A stretch of DNA of 64,000 nucleotides from Hyphomicrobiales bacterium (GTDB lineage Bacteria > Pseudomonadota > Alphaproteobacteria > Rhizobiales > Xanthobacteraceae), in assembly GCA_017305715.1 (NCBI GenBank), contig JAFKKG010000008.1, positions 248,001-312,000 on the forward strand, written 5' to 3'. The notes beneath the pieces were generated by a model. The model did no database searches. It was not told where the DNA came from and was given only the letters and a program-made list of their open reading frames with translations. Positions 27,936 through 36,150 of the stretch are shown here, one piece after another. The position numbers were made by a program, and so were the translations under genes. Position 1 is the first letter of the stretch; each line of letters opens with the position of its first letter.

Positions 27936-27954
27936 CGCCAAGGTTCCCTTGGCG
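27936..27954. promoter_or_regulatory. Perfect dyad upstream of the copper efflux operon
   Basis: CGCCAAGG-TTC-CCTTGGCG is a perfect 8+3+8 inverted repeat ending 25 bp before the first gene of the efflux operon. Its place suits an operator for a metal-sensing regulator, but a leader hairpin is also possible. Confidence 0.45.
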
Positions 27955-27978
27955 GCCGGATCGTGAGAAACTACACGG

Positions 27979-28353
27979 GTGAAAATATCGTTCCACCTTG
28001 CCCGGCTACTGGCGATCTTTTTGATCGCAGGTCTCGTATTCGCCCCGCTTTCAGCGCCGGCGAAGGCGGGCATGGTCATGGGCAAGGGGGCGCCGATGGC
28101 GTCGACCGAGATGGCCTCCATCGCCGCCGACATGCCCTGCTGCCCGGACAAATCCCTGCCCATGGATTGCGACCAGTGCCCGCTGATGGCGCTTTGCATG
28201 GTCACGAGTTTTCACGCACCGTCCTCGGCCGGAATGATTGAAATTCGGCCCGTGACCCTGCGGATGCTGGCGCCCGGCAGCGACCCGCAAGGCGACAGCC
28301 TCGGCCAACATCCCCCACCAAGACCTCCCCGATCCCTGGTCCATTCGGCCTGA
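27979..28353 (+). CDS. Exported Cys/Met-rich small protein of the copper efflux operon
   Basis: A 124-residue protein starting at GTG. Residues 1-30 form a signal peptide (LLAIFLIAGLVF core, cleavage near PAKA). The mature part has five cysteines (C54, C55, C64, C67, C73) and about eight methionines in the first 55 residues, then a proline-rich tail (HPPPRPPRS). This looks like a periplasmic Cu(I)/Ag(I)-binding protein, perhaps DUF2946-like. It is 83 bp upstream of the cusB-like gene and on the same strand, so it probably belongs to the operon. Confidence 0.7.
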   Translation: MKISFHLARLLAIFLIAGLVFAPLSAPAKAGMVMGKGAPMASTEMASIAADMPCCPDKSLPMDCDQCPLMALCMVTSFHAPSSAGMIEIRPVTLRMLAPGSDPQGDSLGQHPPPRPPRSLVHSA

Positions 28354-28436
28354 CGCCTGATGTCGCGCGGCGCTTCGATGCGCCCGTGATCGATGCCGCT
28401 TGAGGCGGCTGACCAGTAGATTTTGGGAACTCGACA

Positions 28437-29708
28437 ATGAAGACGATGCAGCATTCGCGCGCCCTTTTGGGTGCGCTGATCGGCGTGGGCATATTGGGCA
28501 TGGCCGTGGTCGGCGTGACCGGCTTTGCCGCCGCCGACATGAACGACCACAAAGACCACAGCGCGCACGGAACGGCCGCGCCATCAACGCCTCCGGCGGA
28601 TCGCAAGATCAAATATTACCGCAACCCGATGGGGCTGCCGGACACCTCCCCTGCTCCCAAGAAGGACTCGATGGGGATGGATTACATCCCGGTCTATGAG
28701 GGCGAGGACAGCGACGACGGCTCGGTCAAGCTGTCGCCGGGGAAGATCCAGCGCACCGGCGTGAAGTCGGAGCCGGCCGCGCCGCGCGTGATCCGCACCG
28801 TGATCCACGCGCCGGGCACCATTCAGCTCGACGAACGCCGCGTCTCCATCATCTCGATGCGCGCCGAAAGCTACATCCAGAAAATCGCCAACGTCACCAC
28901 GGGAAGCCACGTCGCCAAGGGCGAACCGTTGATGGAAGTGTACAGTCCGGCGGTGTCGTCGGCCGCGGCCGAATACATTTCAACCATCAACTCCAGAACC
29001 ATCGGGAACGATGCGGCCTATGGCAAGGGGTCGCGGCAGCGGCTGATGAATCTCGACGTGCCGGATGCCGCGATCACGGCGATGGAGAAAAGCCGGACGG
29101 TTCCCATTGCCGTCGAGTGGACCTCGCCGCGCGACGGCATCGTGCTCGAGCGCAACGCCATCGAGGGCGCACGCGCGCAGCCCGGCGACGTGCTGTTCCG
29201 GATCGCCGACCATTCGATGGTCTGGGCCCTCATCGATGTCGCCGAGCGCGACATGGGAATGCTGGCGGCAGGGCAACCGGCGACCGTCAAGGCTCGCGGC
29301 TTTCCCGGCCGCACGTTCACCGGGAAGATCAACGTGATCTATCCGCAGATCAACAAGGAGACGCGCACCGGGCGCCTGCGGATCGAGCTGAACAATCCGG
29401 ATCTGGTGCTGATCCACGACATGTATGTCGATGCCGAAATCGATATCGGCAGCCGCGCACCGGTGCTGAGCATTCCCGAGAGCGCGGTGATGGACACCGG
29501 CCGGCGGCAGGCCGTGTTCGTCGACAAGGGTGATGGCCGCTTCGAGCCGCGCGAGGTCAAGCTCGGCCATCGCGGCGACGGCTATGTCGAGGTCCGCGAC
29601 GGCGTCGGCGACGGAGAACCGGTGGTGGTGTCGGCCAACTTCCTGATCGATGCGGAAAGCAATCTGAAAGCCGCCCTGAAGGGCTTTGCCGACGGAGCGC
29701 AGCCATGA
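28437..29708 (+). CDS. cusB: CusB-like periplasmic adaptor of heavy-metal RND efflux
   Basis: A 423-residue membrane fusion protein. After an N-terminal membrane or signal segment comes a heavy-metal-binding domain, recognisable from KYYRNPMGLPDTSPAPKKDS followed by MGMDYIPVYEGE. Then come the barrel-sandwich, helical hairpin and beta-barrel regions typical of CusB. It links the inner-membrane pump to an outer-membrane channel and hands Cu(I)/Ag(I) to it. Its stop overlaps the start of cusA by 4 bp (ATGA). Confidence 0.92.
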   Translation: MKTMQHSRALLGALIGVGILGMAVVGVTGFAAADMNDHKDHSAHGTAAPSTPPADRKIKYYRNPMGLPDTSPAPKKDSMGMDYIPVYEGEDSDDGSVKLSPGKIQRTGVKSEPAAPRVIRTVIHAPGTIQLDERRVSIISMRAESYIQKIANVTTGSHVAKGEPLMEVYSPAVSSAAAEYISTINSRTIGNDAAYGKGSRQRLMNLDVPDAAITAMEKSRTVPIAVEWTSPRDGIVLERNAIEGARAQPGDVLFRIADHSMVWALIDVAERDMGMLAAGQPATVKARGFPGRTFTGKINVIYPQINKETRTGRLRIELNNPDLVLIHDMYVDAEIDIGSRAPVLSIPESAVMDTGRRQAVFVDKGDGRFEPREVKLGHRGDGYVEVRDGVGDGEPVVVSANFLIDAESNLKAALKGFADGAQP

Positions 29709-32700
29709 TCGCCCGCCTGATCGCCTGGTCCGCGCGCAACCTGCTGCTGGTGCTGTTCGGTGCCGGATTCGCCACCGCCGCCGGCCTCTATGCGCTGGCG
29801 CATCTACCGCTCGACGCCATCCCTGACCTCTCCGATACACAAGTCATCGTCTACACCGAGTATTCTGGCCAGGCGCCGCAGGTGATCGAGGACCAGGTCA
29901 CCTATCCGCTCACGACCGCCATGCTGACGGTGCCGCGCTCAAAAGTGGTGCGCGGCTTCTCGTTCTTCGGCGTGTCGTTCGTCTACGTCATCTTCGAGGA
30001 CGGCACCGACATCTATTGGGCGCGCTCGCGCGTGCTGGAATTCCTCAACAGCGCGGCCTCCCGCCTGCCCGCGGGCGTGACGCCGACGATGGGACCGGAC
30101 GCCACCGGCGTCGGCTGGGTCTACCAATACGCCGTGATGTCCAAGGAGTTGAACCTTTCCGACACCCGCGCGATCCAGGACTGGAATCTGAAATTCGCGC
30201 TGGCCAAGGCCGAAGGCGTCGCCGAAGTCGCCAGCGTCGGCGGTTTTGTGCGGCAATACAACGTGATCCTCGATCCGCAGCGGATGCGCGACCTCGGTAT
30301 CACCATGCCAAAAATGCGTGACGCGATCCGGGCCAGCAATGCCGATGTCGGCGGTCGTACCGTCGAACTGTCCGAGTTCGAACACGTCATTCGCGGCAAG
30401 GGCTATATCAAGAGCATCAACGATCTCGGCAATATCGTGCTCAAGAACAGCGGCGGCACGCCGGTGTTGCTGAAAGACGTCGCCCGTGTCGAACTCGGAC
30501 CCGACGAGCGGCGCGGCATCGCCGAACTCAACGGCGAAGGCGAAGTCGCCAGCGGCATCGTGCTGCAGCGTTTCGGCGTCAATGCGCTGGACGTGATCCA
30601 GAACGTCAAGAAGCGGATTTCCGAGATCGCCAGCAGCCTGCCGAAATCGGTCGACATCGTGGCGGTCTATGACCGTTCGAACCTGATCAATGCGGCGATC
30701 GACACGCTCAAGCGCACGCTGTTCGAGGAAAGCATCATCGTGGCGCTGGTATGCATCGTCTTCCTGCTGCATGTCCGCAGCGCGCTGGTCGCGATCCTGA
30801 TGCTGCCGGTCGGCGTGCTGATGGCGTTCGGCGCCATGAAGCTGCTCGGCCTCGGCTCCAACATCATGAGTCTGGGCGGCATCGCGATCGCGATCGGCGC
30901 CATGGTGGATGCCGCGATCGTGATGATCGAGAACGCGCACAAGCATCTGGAGCGCGCCGAACCCGGCCGGTCCCGCGTGGACGTGCTGATCGAGGCGGCC
31001 TCGCAGGTCGGGCCCGCGCTGTTCTTCAGCCTGCTGATCATCACGGTGTCGTTCATGCCGATCTTTACGCTGGAATCGCAGGAGGGCCGGCTGTTCAGCC
31101 CGCTCGCCTTCACCAAGACGTTTGCGATGGCGGCGGCGGCGCTGTTGTCGGTGACGCTGGTGCCGGCGCTGATGGTGATCTTCGTGCGCGGCAAGATCAT
31201 TCCGGAGCACAGAAACCCGATCAATCGCTTCCTGATCTGGATCTACCGCCCCGTGATCAAGGCGGTGATGCGCGCCAAGGTGCTGGTGATCCTCGTGGCG
31301 GTGGCGGTGCTCGCAGTGACGATCTGGCCGGCGCGCCAGCTCGGCACCGAGTTCATGCCTGACCTGAACGAAGGCACGCTGCTCTACATGCCGACGACAC
31401 TGCCGGGGATATCCGTGACAAAAGCCGGCGAATTGCTGCAGACCCAGGACCGGATCATCCGGAGCTTTCCGGAAGTAGCTTCGGTTTACGGCAAGGCCGG
31501 CCGGGCGCTGACGGCAACCGACCCGGCGCCGTCGGAAATGTTCGAGACCGTGATCAACCTCAAACCGAAGGCCGAATGGCGGCCGGGCGTGACCGTGCAG
31601 AGCCTGACCGCGGAGATGGACCGGGCGCTGCAATTCCCCGGCGTCTCCAACGCCTGGACCCAGCCGATCAAGGCGCGCATCGACATGCTGTCCACCGGCA
31701 TCCGGACGCCTGTTGGCGTCAAGGTGATCGGCACCGATCTCAACGAGATCGACAAATTGGCAAAGCAGATCGAGCAGGTACTGAAGGCCGTTCCCGGTAC
31801 GTCGTCGGCCTATGCCGAGCGTGGCATCGGCGGCTATTATCTCGACATCGTCCCCGATCGCGCGGCGCTGGCGCGCTACGGCATCATGGTGCAGGACGTC
31901 CAGGACGTGATCGCGACCGCGCTCGGCGGCCAGACCGTCACCACGACCATCGAGGGCCGCCAGCGTTTTGGCGTCAACATGCGTTATCCCCGCGATCTGC
32001 GCGGCGATACGCAGGCGATCATCCGCGACGTGCTGGTGCCGATGCCGGGCGGCGGCGCCGTGCCGCTCGGCGAGGTGGCAAAAGTCGCGCCGTCGCGCGG
32101 GCCGACCTCGATCCGTACCGAAAACGGCCAGCTCGCGGCCTACATCTATGTCGATATCCGCGACCGCGATATCGGCGGCTATGTCGTGGACGCGCAGGCG
32201 GCCGTGAAGGCCAGCATCGCGTTCCCGCCCGGCGCCTATGTGATGTGGAGCGGCCAGTACGAGTACCTCGAACGCGCCACGGCAAGGCTCAAGATCGTGG
32301 TGCCGGTGACGCTCACCATCATCTTCCTGCTGCTCTATCTCAACTTTCGCTCGCTGACGGAAACCCTGATCGTGATGCTGTCGCTGCCGTTCGCGCTGGT
32401 CGGCGGGCTCTGGCTGATGTGGTGGCTGGGATTCAACCTGTCGGTCGCCGTCGTCGTCGGCTTCATCGCGCTCGCCGGTGTTGCCGCCGAGACCGGCGTG
32501 GTGATGCTGATCTATCTCAACCAGGCCCTCGACGAGGTCCGCCTGCGCCGGGAGGCCGAAGGTCGCGCACTCACAAAACAGGACCTTTACGATGCGATCA
32601 TGGAGGGCGCGGTCGAGCGGGTACGGCCGAAGATGATGACGGTGGTCGCGATCATGGCCGGCCTGCTGCCGATCATGTGGAGCACCGGCACGGGCTCCGA

Positions 32701-32857
32701 GATCATGCAGCGCATCGCGGTGCCGATGATCGGCGGCATGATCTCCTCGACGCTGCTGACGCTGATCGTGATCCCCGCGATCTACGCGCTGGTCAAGGGC
32801 GCGCGGCTGGAGCGGATTTTCCACCCGGCGATAAATCCCAAGCCAAGCGAGGCTTGA
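29705..32857 (+). CDS. cusA: CusA-type Cu(I)/Ag(I) RND efflux pump
   Basis: A 1050-residue RND permease of the heavy-metal (HME) group with twelve membrane segments and two large periplasmic loops. The three methionines that bind Cu(I)/Ag(I) in E. coli CusA (M573, M623, M672) are all present as M562 (LLYMPTT), M612 (SEMFET) and M661 (IDMLST), each with the same offset of 11. The proton-relay segment GAMVDAAIVMIEN is intact. This supports monovalent copper/silver rather than Zn/Co/Cd specificity. No cusC-like outer-membrane gene is in the window. Confidence 0.95.
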   Translation: MIARLIAWSARNLLLVLFGAGFATAAGLYALAHLPLDAIPDLSDTQVIVYTEYSGQAPQVIEDQVTYPLTTAMLTVPRSKVVRGFSFFGVSFVYVIFEDGTDIYWARSRVLEFLNSAASRLPAGVTPTMGPDATGVGWVYQYAVMSKELNLSDTRAIQDWNLKFALAKAEGVAEVASVGGFVRQYNVILDPQRMRDLGITMPKMRDAIRASNADVGGRTVELSEFEHVIRGKGYIKSINDLGNIVLKNSGGTPVLLKDVARVELGPDERRGIAELNGEGEVASGIVLQRFGVNALDVIQNVKKRISEIASSLPKSVDIVAVYDRSNLINAAIDTLKRTLFEESIIVALVCIVFLLHVRSALVAILMLPVGVLMAFGAMKLLGLGSNIMSLGGIAIAIGAMVDAAIVMIENAHKHLERAEPGRSRVDVLIEAASQVGPALFFSLLIITVSFMPIFTLESQEGRLFSPLAFTKTFAMAAAALLSVTLVPALMVIFVRGKIIPEHRNPINRFLIWIYRPVIKAVMRAKVLVILVAVAVLAVTIWPARQLGTEFMPDLNEGTLLYMPTTLPGISVTKAGELLQTQDRIIRSFPEVASVYGKAGRALTATDPAPSEMFETVINLKPKAEWRPGVTVQSLTAEMDRALQFPGVSNAWTQPIKARIDMLSTGIRTPVGVKVIGTDLNEIDKLAKQIEQVLKAVPGTSSAYAERGIGGYYLDIVPDRAALARYGIMVQDVQDVIATALGGQTVTTTIEGRQRFGVNMRYPRDLRGDTQAIIRDVLVPMPGGGAVPLGEVAKVAPSRGPTSIRTENGQLAAYIYVDIRDRDIGGYVVDAQAAVKASIAFPPGAYVMWSGQYEYLERATARLKIVVPVTLTIIFLLLYLNFRSLTETLIVMLSLPFALVGGLWLMWWLGFNLSVAVVVGFIALAGVAAETGVVMLIYLNQALDEVRLRREAEGRALTKQDLYDAIMEGAVERVRPKMMTVVAIMAGLLPIMWSTGTGSEIMQRIAVPMIGGMISSTLLTLIVIPAIYALVKGARLERIFHPAINPKPSEA

Positions 32858-32871
32858 ACGGGCTCATCGGA

Positions 32872-32900
32872 GGTGGTTTCAAACACTGTTTGAATTCACC
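32872..32900. promoter_or_regulatory. 29 bp dyad upstream of the ACAD10/11-like gene
   Basis: A perfect core TTCAAACA-C-TGTTTGAA (32878-32894) within outer arms GGTG/CACC. It lies about 118 bp before the dehydrogenase start and 15 bp after the cusA stop. Size and symmetry suit a TetR- or GntR-type operator. There is no T-run, so a terminator is less likely. Confidence 0.45.
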
Positions 32901-33017
32901 CTGATGCGCGCGTGCAAGGCTGCCGCGCGCGACGCGGCGCCCGCTTGTGCCGGGACCCGTCGGGCGTCTAGATTGCGCGCCAACGAACAACCGCCTGCGC
33001 CCAAGGGAGAACAACGA

Positions 33018-34292
33018 ATGAAACACGCCTATATCCCGCGAACCACGACCTACAACCTCAATCCGGGCGAAGAACTCAACGATTTGCGCATGTCGGACGA
33101 GGTTCGTCCGCTCTACGAGCACGTCAAGAAGTTCATCCGCGAGACCGTCGACCCGATGTCGGTTGAATTCATCAAGCTCGGCGAGAAGAAGACCGACCGC
33201 TGGAGCTTTACGCCGGAACAGCTGGCGTGCCTGCAGAAGGCCAAGGACAAGGCCAAGGAAGAGGGCCTGTGGAACTTCTTCCTGCCCGATGACGAAACCG
33301 GCCAGGGCCTGAAAAACCTCGATTACGCCTATATCGCGGTCGAGCTCGCCAAGAATCCGATGGCGTCGGAGACCATGAACTGCTCGGCGCCCGACACCGG
33401 CAACATGGAAGTGCTGGAACGCGTCGGCACCAAGGCGCAGAAGGAAAAATGGCTGAAGCCGCTGCTGGCCGGCGAGATCCGCTCGGCCTATGCGATGACC
33501 GAGCCGAACGTCGCCTCCTCCGACGCCAAGAACATCTCGACCTCGGCCAAGCTGGTCGGCGACGAATGGGTGATCAACGGCGAGAAATATTACATCTCCG
33601 GCGCCGGCGACCCGCGCTGCAAGATCATGATCGTGATGGTGAAGACCAATCCGGACGCGCCGCCGAGCAAGCAGCAATCGCAGATCCTGGTGCCGATCGA
33701 CACCCCCGGCGTGGAGATTCTGGGCCCGATGCACGTGTTCGGCCACGACCACGCGCCGCGCGGCCACATGCATCTGCGCTTCAACAATTGCCGGGTGCCG
33801 AAGGAAAACATGCTGCTCGGCGAAGGCCGCGGCTTCGAGATCTCGCAGGTCCGTCTCGGACCGGGCCGTATCCACCACTGCATGCGCACCATCGGCAAGG
33901 CCGAGAAGGCGCTCGATTTGATGGTGCAGCGTGGCCTGACCCGCGAAGCCTTCGGCAAGAAGATCGCCCATCTCGGCGGCAACATGCAGATCATCGCGCA
34001 GGCACGCTGCGAGATCGAGGCGATGCGGCTGATGGTGCTGAAGGCGGCCAAGGCGATGGACGTGCTCGGCAACAAGGAAGCGCGGATCTGGGTCAGCATG
34101 GTCAAGGCCATGGTGCCGGAGCGGACCTGCAAGATCATCGACCAGGCGATCCAGATGCACGGCGCGACGGGTATTTCGCACTGGAGCCCGCTCGGCGAAA
34201 TGTACCAGGACGTGCGCCACCTGCGCTTCGCCGACGGCCCGGATGAGGTGCACTGGATGGTGGTTGGCCGCCATGAACTGAGCATGCCGTAG
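33018..34292 (+). CDS. ACAD10/11-like (LvaC-like) acyl-CoA dehydrogenase
   Basis: A 424-residue acyl-CoA dehydrogenase with signatures I recognise from human ACAD10/ACAD11: CSAPDTGNMEVL, TEPNVASSDAKNI, SGAGDPRCKI, GEGRGFEISQVRLGPGRIHH and the C-terminal LRFADGPDEVH. ACAD11-type enzymes and LvaC act on 4-phosphorylated acyl-CoAs made by an APH-type kinase, removing phosphate to give the normal beta-oxidation intermediate. The matching kinase is encoded about 10 kb away at 21840-22826. The start has AAGGGAGA 8 bases upstream; a longer frame has no such site. A dyad lies upstream. Confidence 0.9.
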   Translation: MKHAYIPRTTTYNLNPGEELNDLRMSDEVRPLYEHVKKFIRETVDPMSVEFIKLGEKKTDRWSFTPEQLACLQKAKDKAKEEGLWNFFLPDDETGQGLKNLDYAYIAVELAKNPMASETMNCSAPDTGNMEVLERVGTKAQKEKWLKPLLAGEIRSAYAMTEPNVASSDAKNISTSAKLVGDEWVINGEKYYISGAGDPRCKIMIVMVKTNPDAPPSKQQSQILVPIDTPGVEILGPMHVFGHDHAPRGHMHLRFNNCRVPKENMLLGEGRGFEISQVRLGPGRIHHCMRTIGKAEKALDLMVQRGLTREAFGKKIAHLGGNMQIIAQARCEIEAMRLMVLKAAKAMDVLGNKEARIWVSMVKAMVPERTCKIIDQAIQMHGATGISHWSPLGEMYQDVRHLRFADGPDEVHWMVVGRHELSMP

Positions 34293-34302
34293 GCTCCAGG
34301 GA

Positions 34303-34397
34303 TTTCGTCATGCCCGGCCTTGTGCCGGGCATCCACGTTTTTCTCCACGCAAGCAAGAAAGACGTGGATGGCCGGGACAAGCCCGGCCATGACGAAA
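34303..34397. repeat. Palindromic intergenic repeat, TTTCGTCATG...CATGACGAAA
   Basis: Inverted ends TTTCGTCATG/CATGACGAAA, inner CCCGGC arms, and a pair CCACGTTTTTCT/AGAAAGACGTGG. It lies between the dehydrogenase and flavin reductase genes. A half copy (GTCATGGCCGGGCTTGAC) is at 63448-63465. Confidence 0.82.
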
Positions 34398-34442
34398 GAG
34401 TCGTGATATCCGCTCGCTTCGCCCGCCCTACGGAACCCTCCC

Positions 34443-35060
34443 ATGGAATACGCGCCTGAAAACCTCCAGCCGCGCGAGCGCTACAAGCTACTGGCCGGCT
34501 TCGTGCTGCCGCGGCCGATCGCCTGGATCACGACGGTCGGTCCATCCGGCGTGGTCAATGCCGCGCCGTTCAGTTTCTTCAACGTGTTCTCCGAAGATCC
34601 GCCGCTCTGCATGTTCGCGGTCAATCAGCGGCCCGACGGCCGGGTCAAGGACACCCTGATCAACGTGCAGCACAGCGGCGAATTCGTGGTCAACCTCACC
34701 GACGAGCCCCTGGCGCGCGCGATGCACGATTCCAGCGGCGACTTCCCGCCCGATGTCGGCGAGCCCGGCTATCTCGGCTTAAAACTTGCGCCCTCGACGC
34801 GGGTAGCGGTGCCGCGGCTGGCCGACGCGCCCTGGGCGATGGAGTGCAAGGTCTGGAAGACCATGAACGTCAAGGACAACCGCCACCTCATCATGGGCGA
34901 AGGCATCAACTTCTACATCCGCGACGAATTGTGGGACCCTGATGCCATGCGCGTGCACATGGAACGCTATCACCCGATCGGCCGCATGTTCGCCGACCGC
35001 TACTGCCGCACCGACGACCGCGTCGTGTTCCCGCCGGCGCCGGAAGTGCCGGCGAAGTAG
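34443..35060 (+). CDS. Flavin reductase-like FMN-binding protein
   Basis: A 205-residue protein of the flavin-reductase-like split-barrel family, recognisable from the N-terminal VLPRPIAWITTVGPSGVVNA and PFSFFNVFSEDPP segments that form the FMN site. Members reduce free flavin for partner monooxygenases or act as oxidoreductases on their own. A possible partner in the window is the monooxygenase at 44194-45846, but that type carries its own FAD. The small acyltransferase gene follows 30 bp later on the same strand. Confidence 0.85.
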   Translation: MEYAPENLQPRERYKLLAGFVLPRPIAWITTVGPSGVVNAAPFSFFNVFSEDPPLCMFAVNQRPDGRVKDTLINVQHSGEFVVNLTDEPLARAMHDSSGDFPPDVGEPGYLGLKLAPSTRVAVPRLADAPWAMECKVWKTMNVKDNRHLIMGEGINFYIRDELWDPDAMRVHMERYHPIGRMFADRYCRTDDRVVFPPAPEVPAK

Positions 35061-35090
35061 CGGGGTGATGACCTTGGAACAGGAGTCCGC

Positions 35091-35366
35091 ATGACCGAAC
35101 ATTTCCGCGACAACGAAGCCGGCAACCGGTTCGAACTCGACGTCGACGGCACGATCGCCTTCGTCACCTACCGCAAATCGCCTGATACGATCACGCTCGA
35201 GCATACCGTGGTGCCGCCGGAACTCGGCGGCAAAGGCATCGGCTCAAAGCTCGCGCGCGCCACCCTCGACGCGGTGCGGGCGCAGGGACGCAAGCTCACG
35301 GTGGAATGCAAGTTCATTCAGGGTTTTATGCGCAAGCATCCGGAAGACAACGATCTGCTGGCGTAG
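35091..35366 (+). CDS. Small GNAT-like N-acyltransferase (COG2388 type)
   Basis: A 91-residue single-domain protein with the acetyl-CoA-binding GNAT loop as PPELGGKGIGSKL (residues about 42-54). It is much shorter than classical GNATs, as usual for this subgroup. Substrate unknown. An AGGAG site lies 7 bases upstream. It probably shares a transcript with the flavin reductase-like gene and converges on the alpha/beta hydrolase gene, whose stop is only 4 bp away. Confidence 0.85.
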   Translation: MTEHFRDNEAGNRFELDVDGTIAFVTYRKSPDTITLEHTVVPPELGGKGIGSKLARATLDAVRAQGRKLTVECKFIQGFMRKHPEDNDLLA

Positions 35367-35370
35367 CTCA

Positions 35371-36123
35371 CTACCCCGGCCGGTGCGCGCGCAGGAATGA
35401 GCGGATCTGGCGCACGGCGAGCGGAATCCGCTCCTTCGGCTCCTTCCACGGGAACATGCTGACTTCGGCGTTCGGCGCCAGCATCGCACTCTCCATCGCG
35501 ACCGCATAAGGGTGCGCCGGGACATCGTCGGGCAGGATCAGCACCGGCGTCCGGCACTGGCGCACGAAATCGCGCGTGACCGTGAAAACGAAGTCGGGAT
35601 TGGTGCGGTACATCCGGGTCAGGAATTGATCGACCTGCGCCATTGTGAGGTCGGGCCGTTGCTTCAGCAGTTCCGGTGCCCAGCCCCTGGTGTTGTTGTC
35701 GTAGAACAGGTCACGCATTTCAGGGCGCGAACCGCTCGGCTGCGCCAGCACGCCCGCAACGACGCGATCGGGCGCGCGCTTGAGCAGGTTCCAGATCAGG
35801 GGGCCGCCGATGCAGAAGCCGAGCACCATGAACTTGTCGATGCGAAGGTGATCCATCAGCGCGAGATGATCGTCGGTGTGGGAATCCCAGGGCCGGTCGA
35901 TCTCGAGCGGGCCTGAGGATTGCCCGGTATTGGCATTGCGCAGATCGGCGGCGATGCAGCGGTACTCGCCCTTGAATTCCTCGAAGGAATCGAATGGCGG
36001 GTAGCTGCCGGACAGTCCCGCGATCGTCGAGTTCAATCCGCCGCCCGCGATCAGCAGCAATGGATAGCCTTCGCCGGCCTCCTCGTAGTGGATGCGGACG
36101 GCGCCTTTTTCGAAAGTCGGCAT
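35371..36123 (-). CDS. Alpha/beta hydrolase with cysteine nucleophile
   Basis: A 250-residue alpha/beta-hydrolase-fold protein. The oxyanion segment is LLLIAGGGLNS, and the nucleophile elbow reads GFCIGG with C104 where most members have serine (GxSxG). A cysteine nucleophile is known in dienelactone hydrolase. The rest looks like a lactone hydrolase or esterase (GPLIWNLL, VLAQPSG). It is followed on the same strand by nothing and preceded by the GST gene with a 27 bp gap, so they are probably one transcript. Confidence 0.85.
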   Translation of the reverse strand: MPTFEKGAVRIHYEEAGEGYPLLLIAGGGLNSTIAGLSGSYPPFDSFEEFKGEYRCIAADLRNANTGQSSGPLEIDRPWDSHTDDHLALMDHLRIDKFMVLGFCIGGPLIWNLLKRAPDRVVAGVLAQPSGSRPEMRDLFYDNNTRGWAPELLKQRPDLTMAQVDQFLTRMYRTNPDFVFTVTRDFVRQCRTPVLILPDDVPAHPYAVAMESAMLAPNAEVSMFPWKEPKERIPLAVRQIRSFLRAHRPG

Positions 36124-36150
36124 GGTGGTTTCCCCGGATTGTTTTTGCTT

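Noticed and set aside
29939-32824. Very long open frame (961 codons) opposite cusA
   Set aside because: It is rich in His, Arg and Asp with no domain, as expected of the antisense of a high-GC gene. CusA on the other strand is certain.
32839-32856. Terminator of the copper operon (CAAGCC-AAGCGA-GGCTTG)
   Set aside because: The stem is short, lies inside the end of cusA and has no T-run.
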